A stretch of DNA of 64,000 nt from Enterococcus hulanensis (GTDB lineage Bacteria; Bacillota; Bacilli; Lactobacillales; Enterococcaceae), in contig NZ_BJED01000018.1 in the NCBI RefSeq assembly GCF_005405485.1, positions 39,703-103,702 on the forward strand. Reading direction: 5' to 3'. The notes beneath the pieces are model-generated. The model saw only the letters and a list, made by a program, of their open reading frames with translations. It was not told the origin of the DNA and made no database searches. Shown here in pieces: positions 44,240 to 51,892 of the stretch (position 1 is the first letter of the stretch; each line of letters opens with the position of its first letter). Made by a program: the position numbers and the translations under genes.

Positions 44240-44511
44240 AAAAGAAATTGTCAGGTTTTACATTATTAGAAATGTTAGTTGTACTTTTCGTTATTAGTTT
44301 GCTGTTGTTACTGTTTGTACCTAAGCTGATCAATCAAAAAGACAGTGCGACGAAAAAAAGTGATGCAGCCATTGCAAAAGTTGTCGAGACTCAGATTGAA
44401 GTATTTGAATTAGATCATGGTCGAGCGCCGAATAAGCAGGAATTGATTGATCAAGGCTATGTTAAGGAGAAACAATATGAAGCCTATGAACGTAATAAGG
44501 GAAAAGACTAA
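44236..44511 (+). CDS. comGC: Major competence pseudopilin ComGC
   Basis: 91 residues. GTG start overlapping the comGB stop (GTGA), with GGAGGG upstream. A short basic leader ends at LSGFTLLEMLVVLFVI: the prepilin peptidase site before Phe and Glu at position 5 of the mature protein. It is the main subunit of the transformation pilus. Confidence 0.93.
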   Translation: MKKKLSGFTLLEMLVVLFVISLLLLLFVPKLINQKDSATKKSDAAIAKVVETQIEVFELDHGRAPNKQELIDQGYVKEKQYEAYERNKGKD

Positions 44512-44944
44512 TGCTGGTTTTACTTTAATTGAGATCCTGATCGTATTAATAGTGGTGTGCAGCTTTGTTTTGTTGCCAACGATTGCGCTTAAAAGTTGGC
44601 AGCGTCAATTAGAGAAAACCTTTTTCTACTATCAATTTGAAAAATCGATTTTACATCTTCAGCAGGTCGCGATCACAGATTATCGTGGGACTCGGATCGA
44701 ACTTCATAAAGATCAGCAAGTGATTATTTTTTATACGATTCATACAGAATTGCCATGGAAACAACTCAATGTTCCTCAGTCGATTCAACTAGAAAGCAAG
44801 GGGACTGTCTTTTTTAGTGCAGGAAAAGGAAATATTTCTACTGATCAGCCGGGAAATGGGAATATTCCCAAAGTCGTTTTTTCTGATGAAGGCCAAGTAG
44901 TTTATCAATTTCAAATGGGAAGTGGACGTTTTGAAAGAAAATAA
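44477..44944 (+). CDS. comGD: Minor competence pseudopilin ComGD
   Basis: 155 residues, starting inside comGC (35-bp overlap) at an ATG preceded by AAGGAG. Prepilin motif NAGFTLIEILIVLIV. The C-terminal region is beta-rich, as in minor pseudopilins of the comG operon. Confidence 0.88.
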   Translation: MKPMNVIREKTNAGFTLIEILIVLIVVCSFVLLPTIALKSWQRQLEKTFFYYQFEKSILHLQQVAITDYRGTRIELHKDQQVIIFYTIHTELPWKQLNVPQSIQLESKGTVFFSAGKGNISTDQPGNGNIPKVVFSDEGQVVYQFQMGSGRFERK

Positions 44945-45203
44945 GGGATATATCTTGTTAGAGAGTTTGATTAGTTTAGCAATTTTAGTAGTGATCGTCT
45001 CAAGTTACATAGAGGTGACGGTTGAGCTGCAAAAGGAGAGCCGGCAACGTTTAAGCGAACTATCCAATTATCGTGATCTCTATAATGAAACTCGCCGTTG
45101 TCGGTTGCATTCTGTTAGTGCAACTAAATCGCAGATTGAAATTATTTTAGAACAAGGATTAGCCTCAAATCGACAAGGAGGAATTCTGATTGTTAAAAAG
45201 TAA
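44922..45203 (+). CDS. comGE: Minor competence pseudopilin ComGE
   Basis: 93 residues, GTG start inside comGD with only a weak ribosome binding site, probably translated by coupling. NKGYILLESLISLAIL is a prepilin-like motif with Tyr-Ile after the glycine. Assigned from order and motif. Confidence 0.8.
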   Translation: MDVLKENKGYILLESLISLAILVVIVSSYIEVTVELQKESRQRLSELSNYRDLYNETRRCRLHSVSATKSQIEIILEQGLASNRQGGILIVKK

Positions 45204-45612
45204 CGGTTTTACGTTGTTAGAAAGTTTAGTCGCACTCTTGATGCTCAGCGGAATTCTTTTGCTGCTATCAGGATTAATTCAACATGCACATAGAATGGAG
45301 CAGGCTTTAAGCGGGTATCATCAGTTAGAGTGGGAAGTATTTTTGCTTCAGTTAGACAATGAATTAGATGATGCAGAGTACATAACAACCACTCATAATG
45401 AAATTTCAACTAAAGTAGAAGATAAAGGCAAGATGGTTCCTTTGATCATACAGAAAGTTAATAAAAAAATTATTAAACGACAATCTGGCGGGAATCAACC
45501 ATTATTGACAGGAGTGGATCAATTTGTTTGCCAAGAAAAAAATCAAGGAGTGGATTTTGTTGTTACGTTCACTAATGGAAAACAGAAAGAAGGTACGTGG
45601 ATTTTCAAATAG
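45190..45612 (+). CDS. comGF: Minor competence pseudopilin ComGF
   Basis: 140 residues, TTG start with AGGAGG at 45177-45182, overlapping comGE. NGFTLLESLVALLML is the prepilin motif; the rest fits ComGF (HRMEQALSGYHQLEWEVFL, then a beta domain). Confidence 0.85.
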   Translation: MLKSNGFTLLESLVALLMLSGILLLLSGLIQHAHRMEQALSGYHQLEWEVFLLQLDNELDDAEYITTTHNEISTKVEDKGKMVPLIIQKVNKKIIKRQSGGNQPLLTGVDQFVCQEKNQGVDFVVTFTNGKQKEGTWIFK

Positions 45613-45925
45613 CCAAGGCGGAGTTTTGCTCTCCGTGCTATTGGCTATTTTTTTGTTTAGTTTTTTATTGCTGAATTTAACCACGAGCTACCATCAAACA
45701 GCTGATTTAGTTTCACGCACCGAACAGTTGTATCAGGCCAAAATTGCGAAGGAACTTTTTTTAGCGGATTATCCTGATTTGGACGCAAAAAATGGTACGT
45801 GGATGTTTAATTTAGGAGAATTAATTTATGAAACGGAACAAAATCAAGTGAAGATCACAGTGAAAATTAAAAAGAAAACATATCATTTTTATGAAAAAAA
45901 TAGCACATCAAATTCTTCAGATTGA
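45524..45925 (+). CDS. comGG: Minor competence pseudopilin ComGG
   Basis: Up to 133 residues. SQGGVLLSVLLAIFLFSFLLL is a hydrophobic pseudopilin helix without the usual glutamate, as in other ComGG proteins. Two start regions are possible: TTG at 45524 with AGGAG, or TTG at 45557-45560 with AAGGAG, which gives a shorter leader. It overlaps comGF and ends the operon. Confidence 0.75.
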   Translation: MFAKKKIKEWILLLRSLMENRKKVRGFSNSQGGVLLSVLLAIFLFSFLLLNLTTSYHQTADLVSRTEQLYQAKIAKELFLADYPDLDAKNGTWMFNLGELIYETEQNQVKITVKIKKKTYHFYEKNSTSNSSD

Positions 45926-46019
45926 TATAGCCTGCGGGATCGAGCAAATATAGCCGGATATATTGTAAAAGATACTTTTATGTTGAATTAGAAAAACAAT
46001 GATAAAAGAAAGAAAGCGA

Positions 46020-46048
46020 TTGATTAATTGGAACATGTCCGCTAAAAT
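46020..46048 (+). promoter_or_regulatory. Promoter of the methyltransferase-ackA unit
   Basis: TTGATT (46020-46025) and TAAAAT (46043-46048) with a 17-bp spacer. Confidence 0.7.
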
Positions 46049-46091
46049 AGAACAGGTATCGTGAGTGTTATATTAGTTAGTGGGGTGCAAG

Positions 46092-47099
46092 ATGAATCCA
46101 GAAAAAATCGAGACGGCTTTTCCTTTAATGGAAGAAGCGATCATCGCATTGCAACGTTCACTAGGAACTTCTTTTTTTGACGCTTACATCGAAAATACGG
46201 AGAACTTAGTTGACAATGCAAAAGTACGTGTACTTGATCAACAGCCAGATGAAGCCACTGTGAAAAAAGTAGAGGCGCTTTATCAAAAACTTTTGGACTT
46301 AAAGTTAGAGAAAGAAGATTGGCGCAAGCTAACGCAATTGATTTTACTTAAAGGATCAAAAACTGAAAGCATACAGCCCAATCATCAATTGACGCCTGAT
46401 AGTATTGGTTTTTTATTTGTCTTTTTGATCGAACAGTTGACATTAAAAAAAGAACAGCCATTGGAAATTTTAGATATCACCGTTGGCATGGGCAATCTTT
46501 TATTGACGACACTGATCAATTTGCAGGCGGCAAACTATTCGGTTAAAGGTGTCGGCGTGGATAACGATGAGACGTTACTTGCCGTTACTGCTGCGGATAG
46601 TATATTAGTGGATGAGGATATTAAATTATTCCACCAAGATAGTCTGCAAGACCTGCTAGTCGATCCAGCTGATTATGTTATCGGTGATCTGCCAGTTGGC
46701 TATTATCCAAATGATCAGCAAGCTAAAAAGTTTGTAACGCATTCAGAAAAGGAACACAGTTATGCGCATCATCTATTGATGGAGCAGGCGATGAACTATT
46801 TGAAACCAGACGGCTTTGGGCTATTTCTAGTGCCAAGCAACTTTCTTGAGACGGAGCAAGGGCCGCTGCTGCAAAAATGGTTTAAGGATGAAGTATTTTT
46901 GCAGGGGATTATTCAACTGCCAAATGATTTATTCATGTCTGAGCATTCGCGAAAAAGTATTATACTGTTGCAGAAAAAAAGTGAAATGACCGAACAAGCA
47001 GAAAAAGTATTGTTGGTTCACTTACCGTCATTAAAAGATCCGAATCAAGTAACAGAGTTTTTCAAAAAATTCGAGGACTGGAAGTCTTCTAATTTATAA
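46092..47099 (+). CDS. YtxK-like class I SAM-dependent methyltransferase
   Basis: 335 residues. The N-terminal helical region is followed by an N6-adenine-methyltransferase-like domain: DITVGMGNLLL (SAM loop, about 130), VGVDNDETLLAV, and the catalytic-loop variant IGDLPVGYYP in place of NPPF/Y. The family sits next to ackA in many Firmicutes. The substrate is unknown; the altered catalytic motif is usual for this branch. It ends 47 bp before ackA. Confidence 0.82.
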   Translation: MNPEKIETAFPLMEEAIIALQRSLGTSFFDAYIENTENLVDNAKVRVLDQQPDEATVKKVEALYQKLLDLKLEKEDWRKLTQLILLKGSKTESIQPNHQLTPDSIGFLFVFLIEQLTLKKEQPLEILDITVGMGNLLLTTLINLQAANYSVKGVGVDNDETLLAVTAADSILVDEDIKLFHQDSLQDLLVDPADYVIGDLPVGYYPNDQQAKKFVTHSEKEHSYAHHLLMEQAMNYLKPDGFGLFLVPSNFLETEQGPLLQKWFKDEVFLQGIIQLPNDLFMSEHSRKSIILLQKKSEMTEQAEKVLLVHLPSLKDPNQVTEFFKKFEDWKSSNL

Positions 47100-47146
47100 A
47101 CTGCTCAAATGAGCGAAAAGCATTTCAATTATAAAGGAGAGTTAAA

Positions 47147-48343
47147 ATGTCAAAAACAATTGCAATCAATGCAGGTAGTTCAAGTCTAAAATGGCAACTT
47201 TACCAAATGCCTGAAGAGTCAGTCATCGCAAAAGGAATCGTTGAACGGATCGGATTGAACGATTCAATCTTCACAATCAAATATGGCAATGGACAAAAAT
47301 TTGAACAAATTTTGGATATTAAAGATCACGAAGTTGCGGTTCAAATGTTACTAGATCAATTGCTTGAACTAAAAATCATTGCATCGTTTGATGAAATCAC
47401 CGGCGTTGGTCACCGTGTCGTAGCTGGTGGCGAATACTTCAAAGATTCTGTTTTGATCGATGATGATGTCTTAGCAAAAATTGAAGAGCTAAGCGAATTT
47501 GCACCGCTGCACAATCCAGCTAATGCAATGGGAATCAAAGCATTCCGCCATATTTTACCAAATGTAACGAGCGTGGCTGTTTTTGATACTTCTTTCCATG
47601 CAACAATGCCAGCTGTAAATTATTTATACAGTATTCCGAAAGAATATTACGATAAATATGCGGCACGTAAATATGGATTCCACGGAACAAGCCATCGCTA
47701 TGTTTCAGAACGCGCAGCAGAATTATTAGGCAAACCAATCGAAGAAACAAAGATCATCACTGCTCATATCGGAAATGGCGGTTCTGTTACTGCGGTTGAA
47801 GGCGGTAAATCAGTCGATACATCAATGGGCTTCACACCGTTAGCAGGATTAACAATGGGAACTCGTGCTGGAGATATCGACGCTTCATTACTTCCATATT
47901 TAATGGAAAAAGCTGGAATCAAAGATATCAACGAAATGATCGATGTGTTGAATAAAAAATCAGGTATCTTAGGACTGACTGGTATTTCAAGTGATATGCG
48001 CGACATCGAAAATGGTGCCGACGAAGGTAATGAAGAGGCAATTTTAGCTCTAGAAATTTATTGTGATCGTATTCGTAAATATATCGCTCAATACATCTCA
48101 GTAATGAATGGCGTAGATGCTATCGTGTTTACTGCAGGTGTTGGTGAAAATGCTGATCCAGTTCGCCGTATGGTCTTAGAAAACATGACTTGGTTCGGGA
48201 TTGAGATCGATGAAGCAATCAACAAGAGCATTCACGGAAAAGAAGCAGAACTTTCTACTGAAAACTCTCGTGTGAAAGTGTATGTTATCCCGACTGATGA
48301 AGAAGTAATGATTGCTCGTGACGTCGAACGTTTAAGTAAATAA
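47147..48343 (+). CDS. ackA: Acetate kinase
   Basis: 398 residues, full length. [13 protein letters not shown] at the N-terminus, [10 protein letters not shown] (about 145), HIGNGGSV and [13 protein letters not shown] (about 325) are the ASKHA-family phosphate and adenosine loops. It makes ATP from acetyl-phosphate; these kinases often also accept propionyl-phosphate, so it could serve the neighbouring pdu pathway. Its linkage to the YtxK-like gene argues for the housekeeping copy rather than a dedicated pduW. Confidence 0.95.
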   Translation: MSKTIAINAGSSSLKWQLYQMPEESVIAKGIVERIGLNDSIFTIKYGNGQKFEQILDIKDHEVAVQMLLDQLLELKIIASFDEITGVGHRVVAGGEYFKDSVLIDDDVLAKIEELSEFAPLHNPANAMGIKAFRHILPNVTSVAVFDTSFHATMPAVNYLYSIPKEYYDKYAARKYGFHGTSHRYVSERAAELLGKPIEETKIITAHIGNGGSVTAVEGGKSVDTSMGFTPLAGLTMGTRAGDIDASLLPYLMEKAGIKDINEMIDVLNKKSGILGLTGISSDMRDIENGADEGNEEAILALEIYCDRIRKYIAQYISVMNGVDAIVFTAGVGENADPVRRMVLENMTWFGIEIDEAINKSIHGKEAELSTENSRVKVYVIPTDEEVMIARDVERLSK

Positions 48344-48348
48344 ATAAC

Positions 48349-48380
48349 TAAGCCTTTGCCAATCGCGGCAAAGGCTTTTT
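48349..48380 (+). terminator. Terminator of ackA
   Basis: AAGCCTTTGCC (48349-48359) pairs with GGCAAAGGCTT (48366-48376), followed by T residues. Confidence 0.9.
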
Positions 48381-48396
48381 AAAGCTAAAAATCTGA

Positions 48397-48439
48397 AAGC
48401 ATAATTTTGTTGTATGAGAACAAAACTATGCTATTTTTT
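48397..48439 (+). terminator. Second terminator-like hairpin, before pduU
   Basis: A 14-bp stem with one mismatch (48397-48410 with 48418-48431), followed at once by a T-run (48433-48439). It is only 17 bp after the ackA terminator and 37 bp before pduU. It may be a back-up terminator or a leader attenuator for pduUV; no clear promoter is seen between it and pduU. Confidence 0.65.
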
Positions 48440-48475
48440 TGTGCTAAACTTTTTGTGAAAGTGAGAGTGACTGTC

Positions 48476-48826
48476 ATGAGCGAAAAAAGAAATATTGAGC
48501 GTTCCATTCAAGAATACGTTCCCGGAAAACAAGTCACACTTGCTCACTTGATCCCTCATGCCAATCAGGAGGTTTTTGAGAAGCTTGGTCTTGAACATAC
48601 CGGTGACGCGATCGGAATTTTAACCATTACACCAAGTGAAGCATCGATTATTGGTGCGGATATTGCCAAAAAGTCAGGAAATGTTTCGATTGGTTTTATG
48701 GATCGTTTTAGTGGAGCAGTAGTGATTATCGGCGAAGTATCGTCTGTAGAATTTGCGTTAAAACAAGTAATAAATTCACTCGCAACGATTTTGGATTTTG
48801 ATGTTGCAGAAATTACTAGGACATAA
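48476..48826 (+). CDS. pduU: BMC shell protein PduU (EutS-like, permuted hexamer)
   Basis: 116 residues from the ATG at 48476. The circularly permuted BMC fold is seen as an N-terminal strand ([20 protein letters not shown]) that would form the beta-barrel on the pore, followed by [18 protein letters not shown] and [18 protein letters not shown]. It is a minor shell component of the propanediol-utilization compartment. The start of the pdu region, next to pduV. Confidence 0.92.
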   Translation: MSEKRNIERSIQEYVPGKQVTLAHLIPHANQEVFEKLGLEHTGDAIGILTITPSEASIIGADIAKKSGNVSIGFMDRFSGAVVIIGEVSSVEFALKQVINSLATILDFDVAEITRT

Positions 48827-48828
48827 TT

Positions 48829-49269
48829 ATGAAGCGGGTCATTTTTATTGGGGAAACCGGTTCAGGAAAAACAACACTAATGCAGATTCTTAATGATTGG
48901 GAAATCAAGTACCATAAAACACAGCAGGTCTATTTTACGGACAACGTGATTGATACACCTGGTGAATTCATGGAAAATCGTTTTTATTATAATGCATTGG
49001 TGAGCTCGGCAGTTGGAGCTGACTGCGTTGCCATCGTTCAAAGCATTACAAGCAAGCAAAATTATTTTCCGCCATGCTTTTCTTCGCGTTTTACTAAACC
49101 GATGATTGGAATTATTACGAAGACTGATTTAGAGCATAGTGAAGATGAGTTTGACTTAGCCAAAAAAAGATTAAGGCTAGCTGGCGCTAAAAAGATTTTT
49201 TCATTGTCGTCAGTAAATCAAGATGGAATTTCAATTTTGAAAGAATTTTTACTTAAAAATGAATTTTGA
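48829..49269 (+). CDS. pduV: PduV/EutP-like small GTPase
   Basis: 146 residues. P-loop FIGETGSGKTTLMQ at residues 6-19, switch region with DTPGEFMENRFYY, and ITKTDL as the guanine-specificity loop. PduV binds the shell through PduU in Salmonella. It begins 2 bp after pduU. The promoter for the downstream riboswitch overlaps its last codons. Confidence 0.9.
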   Translation: MKRVIFIGETGSGKTTLMQILNDWEIKYHKTQQVYFTDNVIDTPGEFMENRFYYNALVSSAVGADCVAIVQSITSKQNYFPPCFSSRFTKPMIGIITKTDLEHSEDEFDLAKKRLRLAGAKKIFSLSSVNQDGISILKEFLLKNEF

Positions 49270-49294
49270 CAACGGATACATTCTGCGTTATTAT
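49266..49294 (+). promoter_or_regulatory. Strong promoter for the cobalamin riboswitch RNA
   Basis: TTGACA (49266-49271) and TATTAT (49289-49294) with a 17-bp spacer, beginning at the pduV stop. Transcription would start near 49301 and run through the riboswitch toward pocR, on the strand opposite to pocR. Confidence 0.8.
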
Positions 49295-49324
49295 GAATTC
49301 GTGAATAATTGAATAAAAGCATTT

Positions 49325-49460
49325 GGAACAGGGAACAAGGTGCGAATCCTTGGCAGACCCTTTCTACTGTATAAGCAGACGAAATCTCAATAGGCCACTT
49401 TCGGGAAGGCGAGATGGAGGATGAAGCGAAGTCAGGATACCTGCCCTTTTGCTGAGATAA
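49325..49460 (+). promoter_or_regulatory. Cobalamin riboswitch, antisense-oriented to pocR
   Basis: The B12 box AGCGAAGTCAGGATACCTGCC is at 49425-49445. The upstream conserved parts are present: GGAACAGGGAACAAGG and GTGCGAATCC with GCAGACCC, then ACTGT, and a central AGGCCACTTTCGGGAAGGC arm. It is followed by a terminator at 49514. The next gene on this strand is pduA, 1.3 kb away beyond pocR, so the switch most likely controls an RNA antisense to pocR. Confidence 0.93.
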
Positions 49461-49513
49461 TTGTATTGGGAGAATTATTTCACCTTAAAATAGTCAAAGT
49501 GACGTTTATTTGG

Positions 49514-49543
49514 TGAGGTGTCTTCCAGACACCTCATTTTTTT
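49514..49543 (+). terminator. Terminator of the riboswitch RNA
   Basis: TGAGGTGTCT (49514-49523) pairs with AGACACCTCA (49527-49536), then seven T. This is the probable B12-controlled expression platform. Confidence 0.9.
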
Positions 49544-49553
49544 GTGCGAAAAA

Positions 49554-49576
49554 AAACAGCCGTAATTCGGCTGTTT
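49554..49576 (-). terminator. Terminator of pocR
   Basis: AAACAGCCG (49554-49562, plus-strand reading) pairs with CGGCTGTTT (49568-49576). On the minus strand a long T-run follows. On the plus strand the tail is weak, so antisense readthrough into pocR remains possible. Confidence 0.85.
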
Positions 49577-49584
49577 AATAAAAA

Positions 49585-50481
49585 TTATTTTATTTTTCGA
49601 TAATTCACTGGTGTCATCCCTACAAGTTCTTTGAATATTTTGCAGAAATAGCTTGTTTGCGAATAACCGATATTTTGTGAAATAGACTTAATACTCAAAT
49701 TGGATTGAGTCAAAAGGACTTTTGCTTGTTCAATTCGCTGCTGATTTAAATAGGTAATAAAGCTGACACCGATTTCTTTTTTGAACAAACGGCTGAAGTA
49801 GAATTGACTCAGATAAACATGATTAGCAACGTCTTCGAGTGTTAAGTTTGTAGTTAAGTTGGTATCAATATAAGAAATGGCTTTGCGAATTTCATCATTT
49901 TTTGAGCTTATCGAATCTTTTGTTTCTTTTTTATTTGGATGGAAGTTAAATTTAATTTGATCACGAGGATCAGTGTCGTTAAAGTGATAGTCGCCAATTG
50001 TCTTTAGTAAAGCAGCCGCAGATTCAATTTGAGTCGTACTGACAGTCTTAACTTTCTTTCTTGCTTGACGTAATTCTGGGGAAGATTCCCAGTGAGTAAC
50101 GATCGGGTGGATACGGGTAAATGGGTTCTCAGTGTCACCACTCATCTCTACTTGGCCAAATAGTGCAAATCCAATTAATTGATTATTGCGAATGATAGGT
50201 AATGAAATATCTGTGAGTCCGGCATGGCAACGATAAATACAAGGGTTACCGTTTTTTGAGGCCTCTAAGCCTCCAAATGCATCACATTTTTGGCAAAGCG
50301 ATTTGAATTCCGGGTTTGAACGCATTATCTGACAAAAAGGGGAAAAGTTATACAGGTCGGAAGTCTCCTTTCCATGTATGTCAACAAGGACCGAGCCAAA
50401 ATCTGCTGCAAGGGCGAAATCTTGGATTGTTTTGGAAAGTTGCAAGGAACTTTGCGAATTCAATGTACTGATATTTTCCAT
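49585..50481 (-). CDS. pocR: PocR-type AraC regulator of propanediol utilization
   Basis: 298 residues. The N-terminal PocR sensory domain has the Cys pattern LCQKCDAFGG and IYRCHAGLTDISLPI (about 55-95). The C-terminal AraC domain has two HTHs (LEDVANHVYLSQFYFSRLFKKE and IKSISQNIGYSQTSYFCKIFKEL). PocR activates pdu and cobalamin genes in response to 1,2-propanediol. It is divergent from pduA and convergent with a B12-riboswitch transcript, the arrangement known from Listeria monocytogenes. Confidence 0.93.
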   Translation of the reverse strand: MENISTLNSQSSLQLSKTIQDFALAADFGSVLVDIHGKETSDLYNFSPFCQIMRSNPEFKSLCQKCDAFGGLEASKNGNPCIYRCHAGLTDISLPIIRNNQLIGFALFGQVEMSGDTENPFTRIHPIVTHWESSPELRQARKKVKTVSTTQIESAAALLKTIGDYHFNDTDPRDQIKFNFHPNKKETKDSISSKNDEIRKAISYIDTNLTTNLTLEDVANHVYLSQFYFSRLFKKEIGVSFITYLNQQRIEQAKVLLTQSNLSIKSISQNIGYSQTSYFCKIFKELVGMTPVNYRKIK

Positions 50482-50599
50482 GTAAGCGCCTCCTAGTCAT
50501 CTATCATTCTACCAGAACACAAATTTATTTTAAATCTTGTTTAGACCAATAACATTATTTTGACCAGCAGAAGACAAAATATTGATATTTTTTGAACTT

Positions 50600-50614
50600 A
50601 ATTGATCATCAATT
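50600..50614. promoter_or_regulatory. Perfect palindrome upstream of the pduA promoter
   Basis: AATTGATCATCAATT is a perfect 15-bp palindrome ending 20 bp before the pduA -35. It is a candidate activator or operator site in the pocR-pduA divergent region. Confidence 0.45.
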
Positions 50615-50634
50615 AGGTCTTATTTGACGTTGTC

Positions 50635-50662
50635 TTGACACTTTCCCATGACAAAATATTAA
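50635..50662 (+). promoter_or_regulatory. Likely pduA operon promoter
   Basis: TTGACA (50635-50640) and TATTAA (50657-50662) with a 16-bp spacer; the -10 is weak, consistent with dependence on PocR. Confidence 0.6.
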
Positions 50663-50681
50663 CATCGCGAATAATCGGACT

Positions 50682-50716
50682 AAAAGATAGGACAAATTTG
50701 TTCTATCTTTTTTGTT
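50682..50716 (+). terminator. Leader terminator hairpin before pduA
   Basis: AAAAGATAG (50682-50690) pairs with CTATCTTTT (50703-50711), extended inward by GACAAA/TTTGTT, and followed by T residues. It lies between the promoter and pduA, so the main operon must be read through it: a probable attenuator. Confidence 0.75.
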
Positions 50717-50728
50717 TATCATTATAAA

Positions 50729-50742
50729 TGTAAGTGCTATCA
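50729..50742. promoter_or_regulatory. cre site in the pduA leader
   Basis: TGTAAGTGCTATCA matches 13 of 14 positions of the CcpA consensus TGWAANCGNTNWCA. Its place downstream of the promoter predicts roadblock-type glucose repression of the pdu operon. Confidence 0.65.
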
Positions 50743-50764
50743 AAATAATTAGGAGGAATGTTTT

Positions 50765-51043
50765 ATGCAACAGGAAGCGTTAGGAATGATTGAAACTAGG
50801 GGGTTGATTGGTGCCATTGAAGCAGCTGACGCGATGGTAAAAGCTGCGAATGTTTCCTTAATTGGAACGGAAAAAATTGGTTCAGGATTAGTCACTGTCA
50901 TGGTAAGAGGAGATGTAGGTGCGGTAAAAGCAGCAGTTGATGCGGGAGTTTCTGCGGCCAACGCGGTAGGAGAAGTTGTTTCTAATTATGTTATTCCACG
51001 TCCACATACTGAAGTTGAAGGCTTGCTCCCTAAGTCAGAATAG
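50765..51043 (+). CDS. pduA: BMC shell protein PduA
   Basis: 92 residues, a single BMC domain. [24 protein letters not shown] and [17 protein letters not shown] are the family core. It forms hexamers with a central pore thought to admit propanediol. AGGAGG precedes the ATG. First gene of the main pdu operon; nearly the same sequence as PduJ further down, with a different C-terminus. Confidence 0.95.
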   Translation: MQQEALGMIETRGLIGAIEAADAMVKAANVSLIGTEKIGSGLVTVMVRGDVGAVKAAVDAGVSAANAVGEVVSNYVIPRPHTEVEGLLPKSE

Positions 51044-51063
51044 AAAGAAGGGTGGAATAGCTG

Positions 51064-51873
51064 ATGGCAAACACAGATCAAAAAATCGAAGAGATTATGA
51101 AGCGTGTGCTCGCAAAAATGGAAACAGGAAATGAGATGAAAACCACAAACGGAGGAGATCAAAAAATGATTGAAAAGCAATGTGCATTGACTGAATTTGT
51201 AGGAGCAACAGAGTTTGGAGACACTATTGGTTTAGTAATTGCTAACGTAGATTCATCTTTATTAGAAACAATGAAATTAGAGAAAAAATATCGTTCAATC
51301 GGAATTGTTGGTGCCCGTACTGGTGCCGGACCTCATATTATGGCGGCTGATGAAGCGGTTAAGGCAACAAATACTGAAGTGATTTTGATTGAAATGCCTC
51401 GTGACACTAAAGGCGGTGCTGGTCATGGATCGATCGTGATCTTCGGCGGCGACGATGTATCGGATGTGAAGCGTGCGGTTGAAGTTACCTTGAAGGAAGT
51501 CGATACCCGCACATTCGGAGATGTATACGGCAACGAAGCTGGGCATATCGAATGTCAATATACAGCACGTGCTAGTTATGCCTGCAATAAAGTATTTGGC
51601 GCTCCAGTTGGAAAAGCGTTTGGGATTTTAGTTGGTGCTCCTGCTGCAATTGGCGTAGTAATGGCTGATACGGCACTGAAATCAGCGAATGTTGATGTAG
51701 TTTCTTACGCAACACCGCAAAATGGGCAAAGCTTCTCAAATGAGGTAACGATGACAATTACAGGAGATTCAGGTGCTGTTCGTCAAGCGATTATTTCAGC
51801 TCGCGACATTGGTTGCCAATTGCTGGGAACTATGGGAAGTACGCCTAAAAATGATCAACCATCATACATTTAA
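51064..51873 (+). CDS. pduB: BMC shell protein PduB (tandem BMC trimer)
   Basis: 269 residues with two BMC domains (about 45-150 and 160-265). The first 35 residues contain an encapsulation-peptide-like helix (IEEIMKRVLAKME). An internal ATG at 51166, after GGAGGAG, would make the shorter form PduB', as in Salmonella. VVMADTALKSANVDVVSYA and MTITGDSGAVRQAI are from the second domain. PduB links shell and cargo. Confidence 0.95.
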   Translation: MANTDQKIEEIMKRVLAKMETGNEMKTTNGGDQKMIEKQCALTEFVGATEFGDTIGLVIANVDSSLLETMKLEKKYRSIGIVGARTGAGPHIMAADEAVKATNTEVILIEMPRDTKGGAGHGSIVIFGGDDVSDVKRAVEVTLKEVDTRTFGDVYGNEAGHIECQYTARASYACNKVFGAPVGKAFGILVGAPAAIGVVMADTALKSANVDVVSYATPQNGQSFSNEVTMTITGDSGAVRQAIISARDIGCQLLGTMGSTPKNDQPSYI

Positions 51874-51892
51874 GAGTGGGAGTGAAAAATAG

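Noticed and set aside
47147..48343. ackA as a dedicated pduW propionate kinase
   Set aside because: It is linked to the YtxK-like methyltransferase, as the housekeeping ackA is in related genomes, and has its own terminator before the pdu genes. Use by the pdu pathway is still possible.
49325..49460. Riboswitch controlling pduA directly
   Set aside because: pocR lies between on the opposite strand, the riboswitch has its own terminator, and pduA has its own promoter 1.2 kb away.
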